From NCBI RefSeq assembly GCF_000699445.3, contig NC_067196.1, positions 76,019,864 to 76,083,863 of the forward strand: a stretch of DNA of 64,000 nt, read 5' to 3'. Shown here in pieces: positions 12,615 through 24,135 of the stretch. The position numbers and the translations under genes were made by a program. Under the pieces are notes generated by a model. It ran no database searches, was not told the DNA's origin, and saw only the letters and a list, made by a program, of their open reading frames with translations. The DNA is from Schistosoma haematobium (lineage: Eukaryota; Platyhelminthes; Trematoda; Strigeidida; Schistosomatidae). The first letter of the stretch is position 1; every line of letters begins with the position of its first letter.

Positions 12615-12691
12615 TCTGTCTGAGAGTCCAAATCGGTCAACTGATCAATCCTAGGACACTTTATAAACTGCGATTATGTAAATGTATTTGA
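12615..12691 (+). other. weak candidate exon
   Basis: A strong pyrimidine tract ending in ttttccag at 12,614 is followed by an open frame (from base 12,617) of 24 codons reading CLRVQIGQLINPRTLY and onward to a TGA at 12,689-12,691. A possible donor gtaaat lies at 12,678. It is too short to exclude chance and no domain is recognised. Confidence 0.2.
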
Positions 12692-14003
12692 ATTATCGTT
12701 TGGAATTTCCTACAAAGTTAAATAAATATGCTTGAAAACATTGATGATATCAAATTTATATGCAATAAAAGCTTTAAGCTTGATGAAATCTTAAAATTCC
12801 GCATTCAAAGTTGATCTTTAGTCATAAGTTAGAGTATAATTTTTTGAACTTGATGGCTAGTTATTAACATCACTTTTCAGTGTGTAAGTTCCGTCTATTC
12901 TGAAATCTAGTTTTCATCAGATTACTATGTGTATATGGTGAATTGAACTACAATTGTACAGTATTATTAAATAACATTCGTCCCGAGTTAAATATATTCT
13001 AGATTACGTTTTTTGAATAGATACTGTGTATCATCATAAAAATCATGAATACTCGAATGAATTCGTGATTTTTTTGTTGATCGAATGAAGATTTTCACCT
13101 AGATATGATATTAGTTATGAAAAAAACACACTTAAAATTACCGAAGATTAAAAAAAAAATAGTTTTAAATATCTGAATGGTATCTACTGACAATCTCAAA
13201 CAGATTGAAATAATGAAACTTACAATCCACTTAACAATAGTATTCAACCACTGAATAGTTATAATTAATTTGAATCATAACCCTATAAAATAAAGTTCAT
13301 AATGGATATCTTCTTTAAATGACTTAATAAAACGATAAGAATCATACGACTATCATTAAGAATGAAATCAAGCTATATGAACTTTTTTCTTTCATTAAAA
13401 CATCAAAATGTATACAGATTCATGAATAACAATAAAAAAAATTTAGTAAATAATAACAGATACTAACTGATAATTATAATCAGTAGTAATATTCATTATA
13501 AGTAGTACAAATTGTAGAAAACTTGAAAACATTTTTTTACAGAAGCGAATGTATACCAATACACAACGTAGATAAATTAACATTATATAATAATTAAATA
13601 TATCGTAACAATAACAGGAATCTATATATTATGTGTGAATAATACAAATTAACTAAATGTTATTATTAGTACAATGGGATATAAGTAATAATAATAATAG
13701 TTTCTCCCCTTTTCCCAATAAAAAAAAACTGATGAAAAAGAAAGAATCCAATTCATGAATTGGAACAGTTTTACTAGAAATATGATTAACAATGAAGATC
13801 TATTTATGTTCATTAAAATTAAAAAAAACTGAGTTCATTATGTTTTCTAGAATTTTTTCTCTTTTCAATAACTACTTATTATAGTATTATAAGGTTTATG
13901 TAAAAACGGTAAGATTTTTTCTTAAAAAGGAATTATAATCAGAACAAATGTATAATGTGAGATAATAATTAAGATTGTTCATGATTAAATAAATAAATAT
14001 ACT
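12692..14003. other. very AT-rich stretch
   Basis: Long A- and T-rich runs with no gene seen. If the exon candidates to the right on the minus strand are real, this would hold the 3' end of that gene. Confidence 0.4.
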
Positions 14004-14087
14004 TTAGTAGTTGTTTAAATACAATCCTCTATTTATTTTAAAAATAGAAGACGAGATCACAGTGAAGCAATCACAGCGTGTAAAGGG
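14004..14087 (-). other. candidate 3' exon, minus strand
   Basis: On the minus strand an acceptor ending aataacag is followed at 14,087 by 27 open codons (starting PFTRCDCFTVISSSIF) and a TAA at 14,006-14,004. If joined directly to the exon at 14,920-15,049, which ends with one base of a codon, the frame would be different and would stop after five codons. Either reading could be a terminal exon, or the match may be chance. No domain is recognised. Confidence 0.25.
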
Positions 14088-14739
14088 CTGTTATTAAGAT
14101 GAATTTCTTTTCTCTTTTTCAGTAGTCAATCTATACATGGAAATATGCATAAATATACAAATGCACAAAAATAAGCAACTTTTCATTATATAACACAATA
14201 AAGTAATTTTGTCACACCTTACATTTTAAATTATCAATTAGTTAAGAAGAAAACAAGAAAGAAGTGAATTGATCAATTATCAGCTTTCATTTTGGATTAT
14301 AACTTTTCTTTTCGTTGTTGGTGTTCTGTCTCTTTTTTCGTTTCTTGAATTTACATTGATGCATGGAAGTTGATAATCATTTTTGTAATTTATGATGATG
14401 ATCAACTCTATGCATGTAGATCTATGCGGTTACATGTAATCAATTAAGTCTTTGTATCCGAATCCGCGTACAAATGATCATTATCAGTTGTTTGGTTAAG
14501 AAGACATTATAATACGGTGATAATAATAATATATAAATCCTATATTATATATTATCCATGGTAAAAGAAATTTTTTCAATATTCATTCGATTTCAACAAA
14601 CTGAAATATAGAATAAAATAAATGCTTTTATGTGTATGCACATATTATAGTGTTAGTATTTCAATCTTAACAAAATAGTAAATTAGTAATCTGGAATCAA
14701 GAATCAATTTACAATAAGTATGCAGTTGATTAAGGTGAA

Positions 14740-14815
14740 ATATCCTGCGAATGAATGTCTACCCGGTGGCCTCATTTCTTTAACAATAATTTAATGGCTA
14801 ACCGGGTCGGCACTC
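14740..14815. repeat. unidentified repeat end with ccggt inverted repeat
   Basis: The 17-mer gaatgtctacccggtgg ends at 14,769. It recurs at 58,255-58,271, with further shared bases on its left. Here acccggt (14,761-14,767) is also inversely repeated as accgggt (14,801-14,807). It looks like the border of a dispersed element I cannot name. Confidence 0.35.
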
Positions 14816-14919
14816 TTCACAAGATATACCAAATTTCTTTTCATACTAATATCTTATTTGGAAAAGATTTAATGAAACACAATAGAATATGATAGTTTGA
14901 CAAAAAAATATTTGCTTAC

Positions 14920-15049
14920 GTGTATGTTGATCCTTAAGACCATGATTACAAATTAAGATAAATTTTGGAGTAAATATTACATAGTCTCCGAATTTACAGA
15001 ATTGTCTAAGCAATTTATACAAAATTGTTAGCCGTGACCTGAAATTCAC
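14920..15049 (-). CDS. candidate internal exon of an unknown protein gene
   Basis: This is the most exon-like host sequence I found. Reading the minus strand, an acceptor (a pyrimidine-rich stretch ending actgtttcag) precedes base 15,049, and a near-consensus donor gtaagc follows base 14,920. The 130 bp between them are open in one frame for 43 codons plus one base, starting VNFRSRLTILYKLLRQF and containing FCKFGDYVIF and ICNHGLKDQHT. There is no in-frame ATG at the start, so an internal exon is more natural than a whole gene. No domain is recognised. A stop-free run of this length has only a few per cent chance per frame in DNA of this composition. Alternative acceptors exist 11 bp downstream. 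No neighbouring exon could be joined with confidence. Confidence 0.4.
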
Positions 15050-15175
15050 CTGAAACAGTAATATTAACCAATCATATGAAACCTTGACTTTTGATTGGCT
15101 AATTGCTTGTTTGATTTTAATTGGACTGCTGTTGGAGACACGCCTACTCTGAAGGACATTGACGATAGAAAGAAA

Positions 15176-15236
15176 GATCCATTCATCTGTCTATCCATTC
15201 ATTTATCCACCTATCCATCTCTACATCTGCCTGTAT
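15176..15236 (+). repeat. degenerate (ATCC)n-like low-complexity tract
   Basis: Repeated variants of atcc/atct units run through this stretch. It lies inside an 82-codon open frame (15,095-15,343) that I regard as incidental. Confidence 0.6.
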
Positions 15237-15343
15237 ACAAATTTTCAATGCTATTATTGAAAAACAAAACGGGTCAAATTCAGTTCAACACAACGATAAT
15301 TTTATATTATTTAAATGATGATAGATTCACTGACTTCCTTTAA

Positions 15344-16827
15344 AGACAACCTAGAATTATCCATTGATAATGTAGGCTTTTCTATCTAAATATTTGGTAA
15401 AATATTTGTCATAAAATTGCAATTTAAGGCAATCCACCTACTACATTTGACTCTTTAACCTGAGAGTCAACAGTATAAGAAAGATGTGAGTGATTATATG
15501 AGTAAAGACGCGAGAATATGAAACATACTGTTGCAGAAGAGTTGTATCTATAATAAATGAACATAAAAATAAATATATTTTAGTAGAGATTGGCAATGAG
15601 TAAGATTAATCGAAACTATAGAACAATGAAAGTAAGACGACTAATTATTCAAGTTAAGAAATTTTAATTCTCAATATTGTGGTAAAAATAAAAGTAAAAA
15701 ACATTCCGAACATTAATTAGCGCCAGCTAGTCTCGAAGAGACCAAATATTGGCGATTAGAAACTCTAATAGATAACTCTAGATAGACTTAATAGGTGATT
15801 ACTACAAGTAATTTGTTAGCATAATATATACTGAAGATAGTCGGGTGCAAGTTTTTCAATCAGAATAGTAACATTTAAATACCTACTTAGTTGGACTATC
15901 TTAAATAGTACAAAGAACATAGTATGAATTTTCTTCTATCTACTGATAATCATAGGAAGTTTTCATATTAGTTCCTAGTTTAATTCTCTAATGATAATGT
16001 TTACATGATTTCGCTGAAATTGTTTCAATAATTCTTAAGTTGGTTTTTTAAAAATTTGTTGCACCATCTTAATGCCATATGAAACGTTCTCCTGTCAATT
16101 TGTACACTATGTACAATACGTTTAAAAAAGATTTTAGAATCGGATTTGTTTTGTTTCCAACACGTTTGATTACAGATTAAATAATTTTTGGGTGATTACA
16201 TCACATTCTTGATTGTATTGACTTTTGTTATTGATAGTCTTTTAAATAGAGCATAGTTTTGTCCAAAAACAAATTAACACTTACGTTACATTCTGCTATA
16301 GATTTAAACTGAACGATTTATTTAATAAATGATTCGTCAGAAAATTCTATAGGATTTGGGTTTTATATATATCCTATCATTCATCATTTATACGTATCAA
16401 AACATCCACAAAGACTAAAAACGGATTAGGATGCCTACAACTAAGATCATTTAATACTAGTGTTAAAAGAAACACGTTAAGAAACATAATTTTACGACTA
16501 GTAAAATAGAATTGTTATTCAGTGGTTTTACATTCATTCCAACAATCTGTATCTGTCAATCTTCTTGACATTCAATGTTTTTATACATAATCAAGTCATT
16601 CTGATAAAAAAAAATTAGTAAAAATTGAAGAAACCAAAACATAAGGTGGTTTTTGTCATCATGATTATTTCATGGGAATCACATGATACAAGAGCTAAAA
16701 TAAACTAATCAATATGGTGAATTAGATGAAGCTTGTATGTAGCTAATTGAAGCAAAGATTTATCTCATTGATGCTATTCTCAGACAGTAAACAAAACAAA
16801 GTATCAAAAAAATGATCTTATGTTTGC

Positions 16828-16830
<3 letters not shown>
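15344..16830. other. AT-rich stretch, no gene seen
   Basis: No named repeat. On the minus strand a good donor (gtaagt) sits just left of 16,284. It would bound a 24-bp, in-frame, stop-free micro-exon (16,285-16,308) after an acceptor gttcag. This is only a curiosity. Confidence 0.35.

Positions 16831-16879
<49 letters not shown>
16831..16879. repeat. (TA)n microsatellite
   Basis: A 49-bp TA run. Open frames that pass through it, made of alternating Y and I, are artefacts of the repeat. Confidence 0.97.
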
Positions 16880-16882
<3 letters not shown>

Positions 16883-17070
16883 GAAGTTAGAAGTGGTTGA
16901 CAGGAAACGCTGGGTATCCTTGTACATAATTCCTGTTAGTTTAGTCTGTCGAGCTCTAACTAGGATCAAACTTAAATCTACGATTTCTTCCTGTCTACCT
17001 TCAACCGCTTAATATCAAAATATAGTGCACGCGATGTCAACTCACTCCGACTAGTGGCTAGATCACAACT
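16880..17070. repeat. GC-richer unidentified dispersed repeat
   Basis: The stretch has clearly higher GC than its surroundings, includes gtgcacgcgatgtcaactca at 17,023-17,042, and abuts a microsatellite as many mobile-element ends do. I have a vague sense of having seen such sequence repeatedly in schistosome DNA, but no copy elsewhere in this window confirms that. Confidence 0.3.
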
Positions 17071-17808
17071 TGATAAGTAAAATTTGTCAATTCTAAAATA
17101 CTAGGTAAACATGATATTGGTCATTAATCAACGAGCGGTCATTTGTAAATTTATGTATGTACATAGTGTATGCTTTAAAATATAAGTGAAAAATATTCTG
17201 ACGACGTAAACTAGACATATCTAGCAAATAATTCGATTACTTTAGTCTAATATATTAGTAATGTTATGTCTTTATCACGCATGAACATTAACTGAGAAAT
17301 CACTAAAAACTAGACAGAAGTGGATAGTTGGTCGGTCCTAATTAAAAGAAATCCTTATTAATGAAAACTATCGACCACATACTAGTTCAAACTTAATACT
17401 TGGTTGGAGATATGGTTGCAAATTGATGAAGCGTTCCAAAATAGGAACAAGCAAAGACTGTTTAATCATGACTTGTAATATATAATTATTCCCCAGTTGA
17501 TTTTACACCATAATTACAACAAAAATCAATTTATGTAGCCTTCATAAATCCCTCATTTGAACATCAATATAAGGAAAAGAATACATAATTAAATTATTAG
17601 AGAGTATTATATTATGTATGTGCAACAGCACTTTATTATCTTATATTAAGCCATTATAATAACAGGTTCACTTGATAGTGACAAAGGAAATAGTTAAACA
17701 CCAGTCGCCAACAGACCATCATAAAGTTGATCAATTGTGTGTTTGATTCTATACATGTTGCAAATAACTACTAAATCTATCTATCTATTTATTCATCCAT
17801 TCACACAG
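17071..17808. other. AT-rich stretch, no gene seen
   Basis: Only short chance frames. It ends in a (TCTA)-rich pyrimidine tract that could serve as the acceptor of the next candidate exon. Confidence 0.4.
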
Positions 17809-17901
17809 GTATTGAACATGTTGACGCCTCTCTTTCATGTATATGTAAAGTCTTACAGAAAAGATGGATTTGAATGTTTGTTTACAAGTCAGACTGAGTA
17901 G
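17809..17901 (+). other. candidate 3' exon, plus strand
   Basis: After a long pyrimidine tract and acacag at 17,808, 30 codons are open (VLNMLTPLFHVYVKSYRKDG and onward) up to a TAG at 17,899-17,901. The amino-acid make-up is protein-like, but no domain is recognised and no upstream exon was found. Chance is a real alternative. Confidence 0.25.
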
Positions 17902-19062
17902 GAATTTTAAATAACTTGAAATTCAGTAAAACTGAGAATATACATAAGTCCCTAAGTTTGATTAGGTATATTGGATTTAGTAAATTGAATAAATACAATT
18001 TTAGTAGTTTAATCCCATTTTACATCCAGATACTAAAGATAAATATTGAGAAAAGGAAACAAGTTAACTGTAACTCAATTAACGATTTATATGTGAAATT
18101 GAAATCATGTACGATCATATCCTTTATGTTCATTTTCATTGAATGTCCTAATATAAATTACATTTTACAACAATCCTAAACATGTATAATGTTAATAATG
18201 TAAAAGTTTATGTCGTCAAGTTTTTAGTTAGTTTTCGTAGCATTACGACATAAGAACATTTCAGTGCTTGTTTTATTGAATAAAGAAAGAAAAATACAAA
18301 ATGCTAAGTAATACAATGAATTATTATTATTACTTTTAATTGTCTTGAATAAGGTCATTTGTATTCAGGTGAATGATTGAATGGTTCAACACAACATCGT
18401 TTGAAATATGTCGTTTTCTTTTGCATAAACAACAAATGATCATATGTAAATTATAATGTTGTGTTAATTTCACTATTTTGACCTTAAGTTTAAAAGTAGA
18501 GAGAAACGTTGATAATAATAATAATAATAACAAACAAAGGGAAAAACAAGATATTATTTTCAGTTCGTTGTTGTTATTACGTTTACTATAGTTTAGGAAG
18601 ATAGATGAACAACTAGTCTACTAGCAGAATTCTTAAAACTTATAATCATGGGATAAATTCTTGTTACCTTCTTTTCTCTTGTTTTATTTATCGTAGTGCC
18701 TTGTTGTTTTCGTATTAATTCATAAGGTTACTTGTTTGCTTGCTTGTTTACTAGTTTTTATTTGTCCTTATAAGGTCGCTGTAAGGACATTTCAAGGTCA
18801 TGTTACCATGGTTCGTATTGTTCATCAATGATAATAGGAGAAAAAAAAGTAAACGGAAGAAAAGGAGAAAAGGGGACTTTCAGAATGAAGAATAGTCGTT
18901 GTTGGAGAAAATTAACAAAATTATATAATTCCAATCTTATATTATCTATGAAATATAAATTTTAGAGTAGTTCGACAACCTTAGAAGTTAAAAAATTGAA
19001 TTCACATCACAAAATGAGTTTTCGAATATCTATTTATTCAGTAAGATATTTATTCATAGATG
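17902..19062. other. AT-rich stretch with (AAT)n at 18,512-18,530
   Basis: No gene seen. A 19-bp AAT run lies at 18,512-18,530. The open frame at 17,916-18,179 has no supporting features. Confidence 0.4.
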
Positions 19063-20637
19063 ATACTCAAGGAATTTTTTCATCACTAAAGAAGTCAGAA
19101 GGTCAATAGAAGATGTGAGAATCAGGAGCGGATATGACATAGTGTCAAATGACCACCTGCTTGTGGCCAAGATGAAACTGAAGCATAACAAACACTGGAC
19201 ATCTGGGGAAACAGCAGTACAACGCTTCAATACAGCCTTCCGATCCGATACTAAAAAACTCAAATTCAAAAAAGATCTCAACAACAGCGTCAAAGCCTAA
19301 CAACATCTACTCGAAGAAGAGAATAATACATTGGAAGACAACTGCAAACGGATTAAAGAAGCACCAACTTCAACGTACCAGCAGATACTGAGCCTCAATC
19401 AACAGCATCAGAATGGATGGATCACTACCAAAACACGTGGAAGACTTAGCAATGACAGAGGAAAAAGATGCAACAGAAGGAAGTATGAGACGACTATATG
19501 ACACAACGAAGAAACTAGCAGGAAAATATATAGTGAACCAGAGAGATCAGTCAAGGATACAGAAGTCAGGTCAATCACCAAGATTCAAGGATAGAGGAAC
19601 AGATGGGTAAAACAATTTGAGGAACACTTGAATAGACCGGTTCCACAGGATATCGAAGTAGCACACACAGATATTCCTACAGATACCACTGCACCAACGA
19701 TTACAGAAATCAGGATGGTCATCAGACAAATGAGGTATGGGGAAGCAGCAGTGCATGGAAATATACGAAGACTTCCACATCGGAGGAGAAGTACGGAGTA
19801 CAACAGATGCAACTAGACAACTTGGATTTCACAGATCAACCAGCTCTCCTATCCCATTCACTCGAACAAATGCAAGTGAAAACAGTCAGTGTATCAGCGA
19901 TCTCTGAATCAGTAGGTCTCAACACACACAACTGGAAATGCAAGATCATCAAATACAACACGAAGAACGCAAACCCAATCACACTTCATGTAGAAGCTTG
20001 TGAGGAGGTGGGGGCGTTCGCATATTTGAGTAGTATCATCGATGAACAGGGATAATCTGATGCAGTTGTGAACGTAAAAATTGACAAGTGTATTAAGTGC
20101 AGAATTTCTACAAGTGAACAACATATGAAACTCAAAACAAGTGTCTGAAAGCCAACATCAAAGTCACAAACTGTAAAAACAACATCAACACAATTAGTTC
20201 GACTGTGTGAAACTGAAACTTCGACAACTACAACAAACATCATCAGAAATGTACTAGTAGTTATGAACATTCGTCTACGTAAGATACTCAATGTCCGTTG
20301 GTCAGATTCCATCAGCAACAACCCACTATGGGAGAGAACAAGTTAAGTTCTATAGGAATAGGAAATTAGGGAAAGACAGTGGTAGTGGATAGGACATACA
20401 TTGAGGAAATCACTAAATTGTATGATAAAGCAAGAGCTAACTTGTAGTTCTGAAGAGAAAAGGAAAAGAGGAAGACCAAAGAACACATTGTGTTGAGAAG
20501 TGTAGGCAGACATAAAAGGAATAAATAACAATTTTAAACAACTGGAAGGTGAGCAGAGGACAGATTTGAATAGAGAATGCTAGTGGGTGGCCTATGATCC
20601 TCGATGAGGGATAACAGGCATAATTAAGTATACTCAA
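19063..20637 (+). mobile_element. SR2-type LINE, subfamily 2, copy 1, with two internal deletions
   Basis: A direct repeat atactcaa at 19,063-19,070 and 20,630-20,637 is a likely short target-site duplication. Within it lies a 5'-truncated SR2-like element that starts in the end of the endonuclease domain and ends with the C-terminal [13 protein letters not shown] region and a decayed tail. Compared with the related copy at 35,9xx-38,690 it lacks about 0.15 kb near 19,430 and about 0.6 kb near 19,765. Confidence 0.85.
19075..20620 (+). pseudogene. SR2-type endonuclease/reverse-transcriptase relic (catalytic core deleted)
   Basis: Conceptual translation gives the endonuclease end (SIEDVRIRSGYDIVSNDHLL, VAKMKLKHNKHW), a linker (TKKLAGKY), EIRMVIRQMRYGEAAVHGN, and after the deletion the motif C neighbourhood LDFTDQPALL, then LRKILNVRWSDSI-like and [11 protein letters not shown] regions. 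The 0.6-kb deletion removes motifs A and B of the reverse transcriptase. The usual FADD is FTDQ, so both catalytic aspartates of motif C are altered or displaced. Many stops and frameshifts are present. SR2-type proteins nick DNA and reverse-transcribe their own RNA in the nucleus; this copy cannot. It shares specific changes with the copies at 35,9xx-38,690 and 40,255-40,850, so the three form a subfamily distinct from the copy at 59,866-61,403. Confidence 0.85.
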
Positions 20638-21325
20638 TAATCTTAAAACTTAAGATTATTGAAAATTTGTCATTTTGTCATTTTTAACTACTGATTTACA
20701 AACGTTTATAGTGGTTGCTATTTAGAAAAAAATTAGTATGCTTGTGAGGCAACGCATGTTAGATCGGTTGTACAAAGATATGTTAAACACATATTCTTCC
20801 CCAGTTATATCATGTTTTTAATAACGTAAAGTTATACAGTTTTGGACACTTAATAATTCTATATGTAGTATAAAGTGATGTTAATCTTAATTTCTGTGGA
20901 TATATGAGTACCTCAAAAAATACAGATACTTATTGTTGATCGGCGTCAAATTATGTGACACCCGAATTCAAGTTTTCTTTCTACTCCTATTCAATTATAC
21001 GCCATAAAACAGTTTAATTGGTCAGATAACTATTGTCTACCACTGAGTATGTATAACTGTGTTGATCATGATGTTACTAATTATAAGTTCAGTGTGTTTG
21101 CAGTTGGTGAGAAGCCTTGAAATATAATGAATTCATTTAATTTATAAATTTTGTTCTCAATTTGTCCAAGTATATCAAGTGAACATTGTTGTATGTCAAT
21201 GATTTTATGCAATCTTATTCACCAGTCTGCCAATATTATTACATTTATACTCATTGAATAGACTTAATTACCTTCCAACTTCTTTTAATAAAACAAAAAA
21301 ACCATCTCTTGAATTCTCTCCTTAG
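20638..21325. other. AT-rich stretch, no gene seen
   Basis: Plain AT-rich DNA to the right of the SR2 insertion, with no repeat recognised. Confidence 0.4.
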
Positions 21326-21387
21326 CCAATGCCATACTGAAAGAAAATGTGAAACCATATGTAAAATTATCTTACTTGCTAAAACAG
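21326..21387 (+). CDS. candidate short internal exon
   Basis: An acceptor (pyrimidine-rich, ending ctctccttag at 21,325) and a donor (CAG followed by gttagt at 21,388) enclose 62 bp. Skipping two bases, the sequence is open for 20 codons: NAILKENVKPYVKLSYLLKQ. Both ends fit splice consensus, and the amino-acid composition looks like a helical protein segment. A length of 62 is two codon bases out of phase, so neighbours would need matching phases. No domain is recognised and chance remains quite possible. Confidence 0.3.
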
Positions 21388-22435
21388 GTTAGTCATTTTA
21401 CTTCTGAAAAATAAACAATAACGGTAAAAATCAGGCTTCGCTAACAAATGCTCTTCACCTGATTAGCGACAACTATCGTAAGATGATCTTATGTCTCAAT
21501 CTAAACTTCAACAAGTTGTTACAAATACACCAAACTAAAATTTCCGAACTATTCTGTATTCTACTATATGTTTTCATGATTCCTAAACAAAATGAATAGA
21601 ATACAGTTATTATTTGATTGGAACTAGTCAATATACTTGAGTTGATGTCAATTTATGTTCGACAGTCAAAGAATAACAAGGGCTGAACTTGTGAAGGGAC
21701 GTGTTGAAAAGCGAATTTGTTGTGAACAGGAGGACAAGAAGCCCTGACAAACTACTAAAGCTATTTTTCGGGACGTTATTCCATTTTATTCAGAGCTTGT
21801 AAAACACTGACATTTAATTTTGTCCCTTATCTATTCTACAGAACATAAGCTTTCGTTCGATGTATGATTCATTGCCATACCCTTTTTTGTTCCGAAGCTA
21901 TTGTAATTTAAACTTAATATTTTGCACCCTATTTTCTACTCTAATTCCTCGCTTTGGACATAATCGTATTTTTCCTAATTATTGTACGTTGTGGTCGGGT
22001 TATTCACTTATTTATTCATGTACATTTTTAAACTGAACTGAACTGAACGGAAATCAGGAATAGATCGAGTAGTGTTCCAGTTGTCTTGTCTTCTCTCATT
22101 CACGTGCTTGTCAGCCAGTCAGGTGATAGAATAGTTTTCTCTCTACCCCACTTCGAACTCACGCGTACTAACCTCAAAGTTAGATCGGTCAGCCTATCCC
22201 GCCAAGGTCTTATTATGAATTAGATAAGTATCCTCAGCACTAAGAGTGGGTAGACAAACCCAAGGACATAACAGTATTCTTAACTCATATATTTAATAGT
22301 TTGGATAAGTTAGTTGATTGAACCTTCATATTTCAAGAATTTGTCCATGAAATTTCAATATTACTCATAATGATAGACGTATTAGGTTAGTAAAGATACC
22401 CAGACTCTTCGGTTACAGTTGGTATGATTATATTA
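21388..22435. other. mixed stretch; GC-richer part at 21,660-22,260 unidentified
   Basis: From 21,660 the composition changes to less AT-rich. A short tandem aactg run lies at 22,033-22,051. On the minus strand a tRNA-B-box-like gagttcgaag (22,149-22,158) follows a GC-rich stretch, which could be another SINE or an LTR. I could not define its borders. Confidence 0.35.
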
Positions 22436-22439
22436 ATCT

Positions 22440-22740
22440 ATAATTGGAGTGTAGTGATCAGAACACCAGTGGGGACAATCGAGTGTATTTGACACGAAAT
22501 TACAAAGCATCTCCCTAAAATCTGAGAACCATATAGTAAATCGTTAATTTGCAAAATATCAATCCATCATCTCAAACTTGACTGTTCCTGTTGCAAACAT
22601 CAATCCATTGTCTCAGATTTCATTGTTCATGAGTTTTCATACCAACTGCGTTCCGTTCCCGTTCTTTCCTCATTGACTTCCTACTAAAATACATTCTATG
22701 CACCACAGGAAATATTAGGTTGTAAATAAAAATATCAATT
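22440..22740 (+). repeat. dispersed repeat D, copy 1
   Basis: About 250 bp are alignable by eye with 62,600-62,820. Shared blocks include gggacaatcgagtg, acgaaattacaaagca, ttgcaaaatatcaatc and ctcagatttcattgttc. Both copies have the same orientation. There is no open frame and the class is unknown. Confidence 0.6.
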
Positions 22741-23424
22741 ACAATACTGCATACGTATTCACTTTACATCTTGAGTTTTAATGAAATTTAACAGTTTATA
22801 ACCCTTGAATTTTCCTTATCCTTACTCTGTATTTGTCAAAACGGATAATGCTATTATTTCGTCTACTTGATTACACATTTTATGAAATTTCCCCTCAATT
22901 TCGTGATATAATGTGAAAACTTGGTCCTATGTACATTCGTACCAGATCTTACATGTTGCTAACTGGGATTTAAACAGATAGGCATTTAAGTTGTTTGATT
23001 TAATCAATTAGAAATTCTTCGTACACAACAAGATCACATCAGGATTGTTTGTTCATTGTAGGTTATTGACTCTTTTCAAATGAATTTCAATGTTTTATCA
23101 CTTCATTTCATAAACTTATCACTAATATAAAATGTGGCTTCGTATGATATATTCACCAGATAAATATGAGATTTTCATAATGCTATTTCTTCGATCATGT
23201 ATACAGAAATCAGTTACAGAATTATGACTTTGAAGAGAAATCGCAAATAACATTACAATGTATGAGGACGGCTCATGGACGAACTCGAAGAAGCATTCCT
23301 CTCACCTTTCCTCTGCCTTCTCATTTGCGATTTAATGGGTTCTAGAGTTCAAGTGCTTAAGTTATACGCGGTATATTAAGAATCTAAGCTCTAGATATAA
23401 CACAATTCCAAATACATATTATAC
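22741..23424. other. AT-rich stretch, no gene seen
   Basis: A GC-richer patch at 23,255-23,340 contains an inverted pair, gaatcgcaaat (23,238-) and atttgcgattt (23,322-23,332). It may be part of the adjacent Penelope-like element. Confidence 0.35.
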
Positions 23425-24135
23425 ACGACCAAACCATCCAGCTCAGAGAACAAAACTTCATCAAAATCAGCCACCTGAGTTACAAATCATCTCAACCATC
23501 TCAAAATCATATGAGCGTAGTACGCTTCTCGTTGTTTGAAAATGGGAGAATTTCTCCAAAAGGCAGGCTCCCACTAGAGAACAACTTTATTTTCCCCACG
23601 AGTGTCTTCGTCAGCATCAACAAGTGTAAGATACATACCTCATACATTCACATGCATAATGGGATAGAGAATAGCTGAGCAAAGTGGAAGAAAAATTGTA
23701 TACCTAATGATAACTGATTTACATTACAGGATCCACAAATACCAACACGTCATAGAAGACCAAAAGATTAAGCTACAAAGGATACTCATGTCAGAACATT
23801 TGGAAATCTTGATAACAGCCATCGGGATACCAAAGAAGAAACACCCTAAGGAAGAAACTAATCAGGATCTTAAAATCATCCATGGAAGAAAACACAAACA
23901 ACTGCGTGGTCAACTTGTCTAAGCAACCACTAATAAACATACAAGAACACCTATTCCGAAAGGGATTAAACTACAATACAAGTGACGCCTCAAAACTAGA
24001 ATTCTTTCTCAATACTAAAATCATCACTCAAAACTTCCGGAATAAGTGAAGAAACATGATCAAACCATTCAGTTCAGACAATGAAACTCCATCAAAATCA
24101 TCCACCTGAGCTACAAATCTTCTCCATCACATATT
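23425..24135 (+). mobile_element. Penelope-like element fragment (5' part)
   Basis: The segment is bracketed by two direct copies of a block like gctcagagaacaaaactcca and its continuation ccacctgagctacaaatctt (23,435-23,500 and 24,060-24,125). Between them lies the N-terminal coding part of a Penelope-like protein. Further copies of the bracketing block lie at 24,766-24,830 (direct) and 24,597-24,650 (inverted), so the region is a cluster of rearranged long-terminal-repeat-like ends, which is typical of this element class. Confidence 0.6.
23816..24049 (+). pseudogene. Penelope-like N-terminal protein fragment
   Basis: This frame is open from 23,816 to a TGA at 24,047-24,049. From the ATG at 23,882 it gives 55 residues with the order CVVNLSKQPL, then a few residues on RKGLNYNTSDASKLEFFLN. 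A block of the form VVNLS..L......L.KGLN.. occurs upstream of the reverse transcriptase in Penelope-like elements and is the basis of the call. This motif knowledge is from recollection. The reverse-transcriptase and GIY-YIG parts are not present, so it is a broken copy. A second, overlapping frame (23,707-23,922) has no known features. Confidence 0.6.

Noticed and set aside
15095..15343. 82-codon protein
   Set aside because: Half of it is a degenerate ATCC repeat and there is no conserved motif.
16760..17012. Two overlapping open frames with long alternating Y/I runs
   Set aside because: They are translations of the (TA)n microsatellite on each strand.
20140..20321. Shared MLLMESDQRTLSIL protein at 20.2 and 40.6 kb as a novel gene family
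   Set aside because: Both are reverse-frame readings of the SR2 subfamily 2 C-terminal region.
23540..23625. Hammerhead on the minus strand in the Penelope-like end (CTGACGA ... GGAAAA)
   Set aside because: The bases after CTGACGA cannot form a proper stem II with those before GAAA, and no cleavage triplet is placed correctly.
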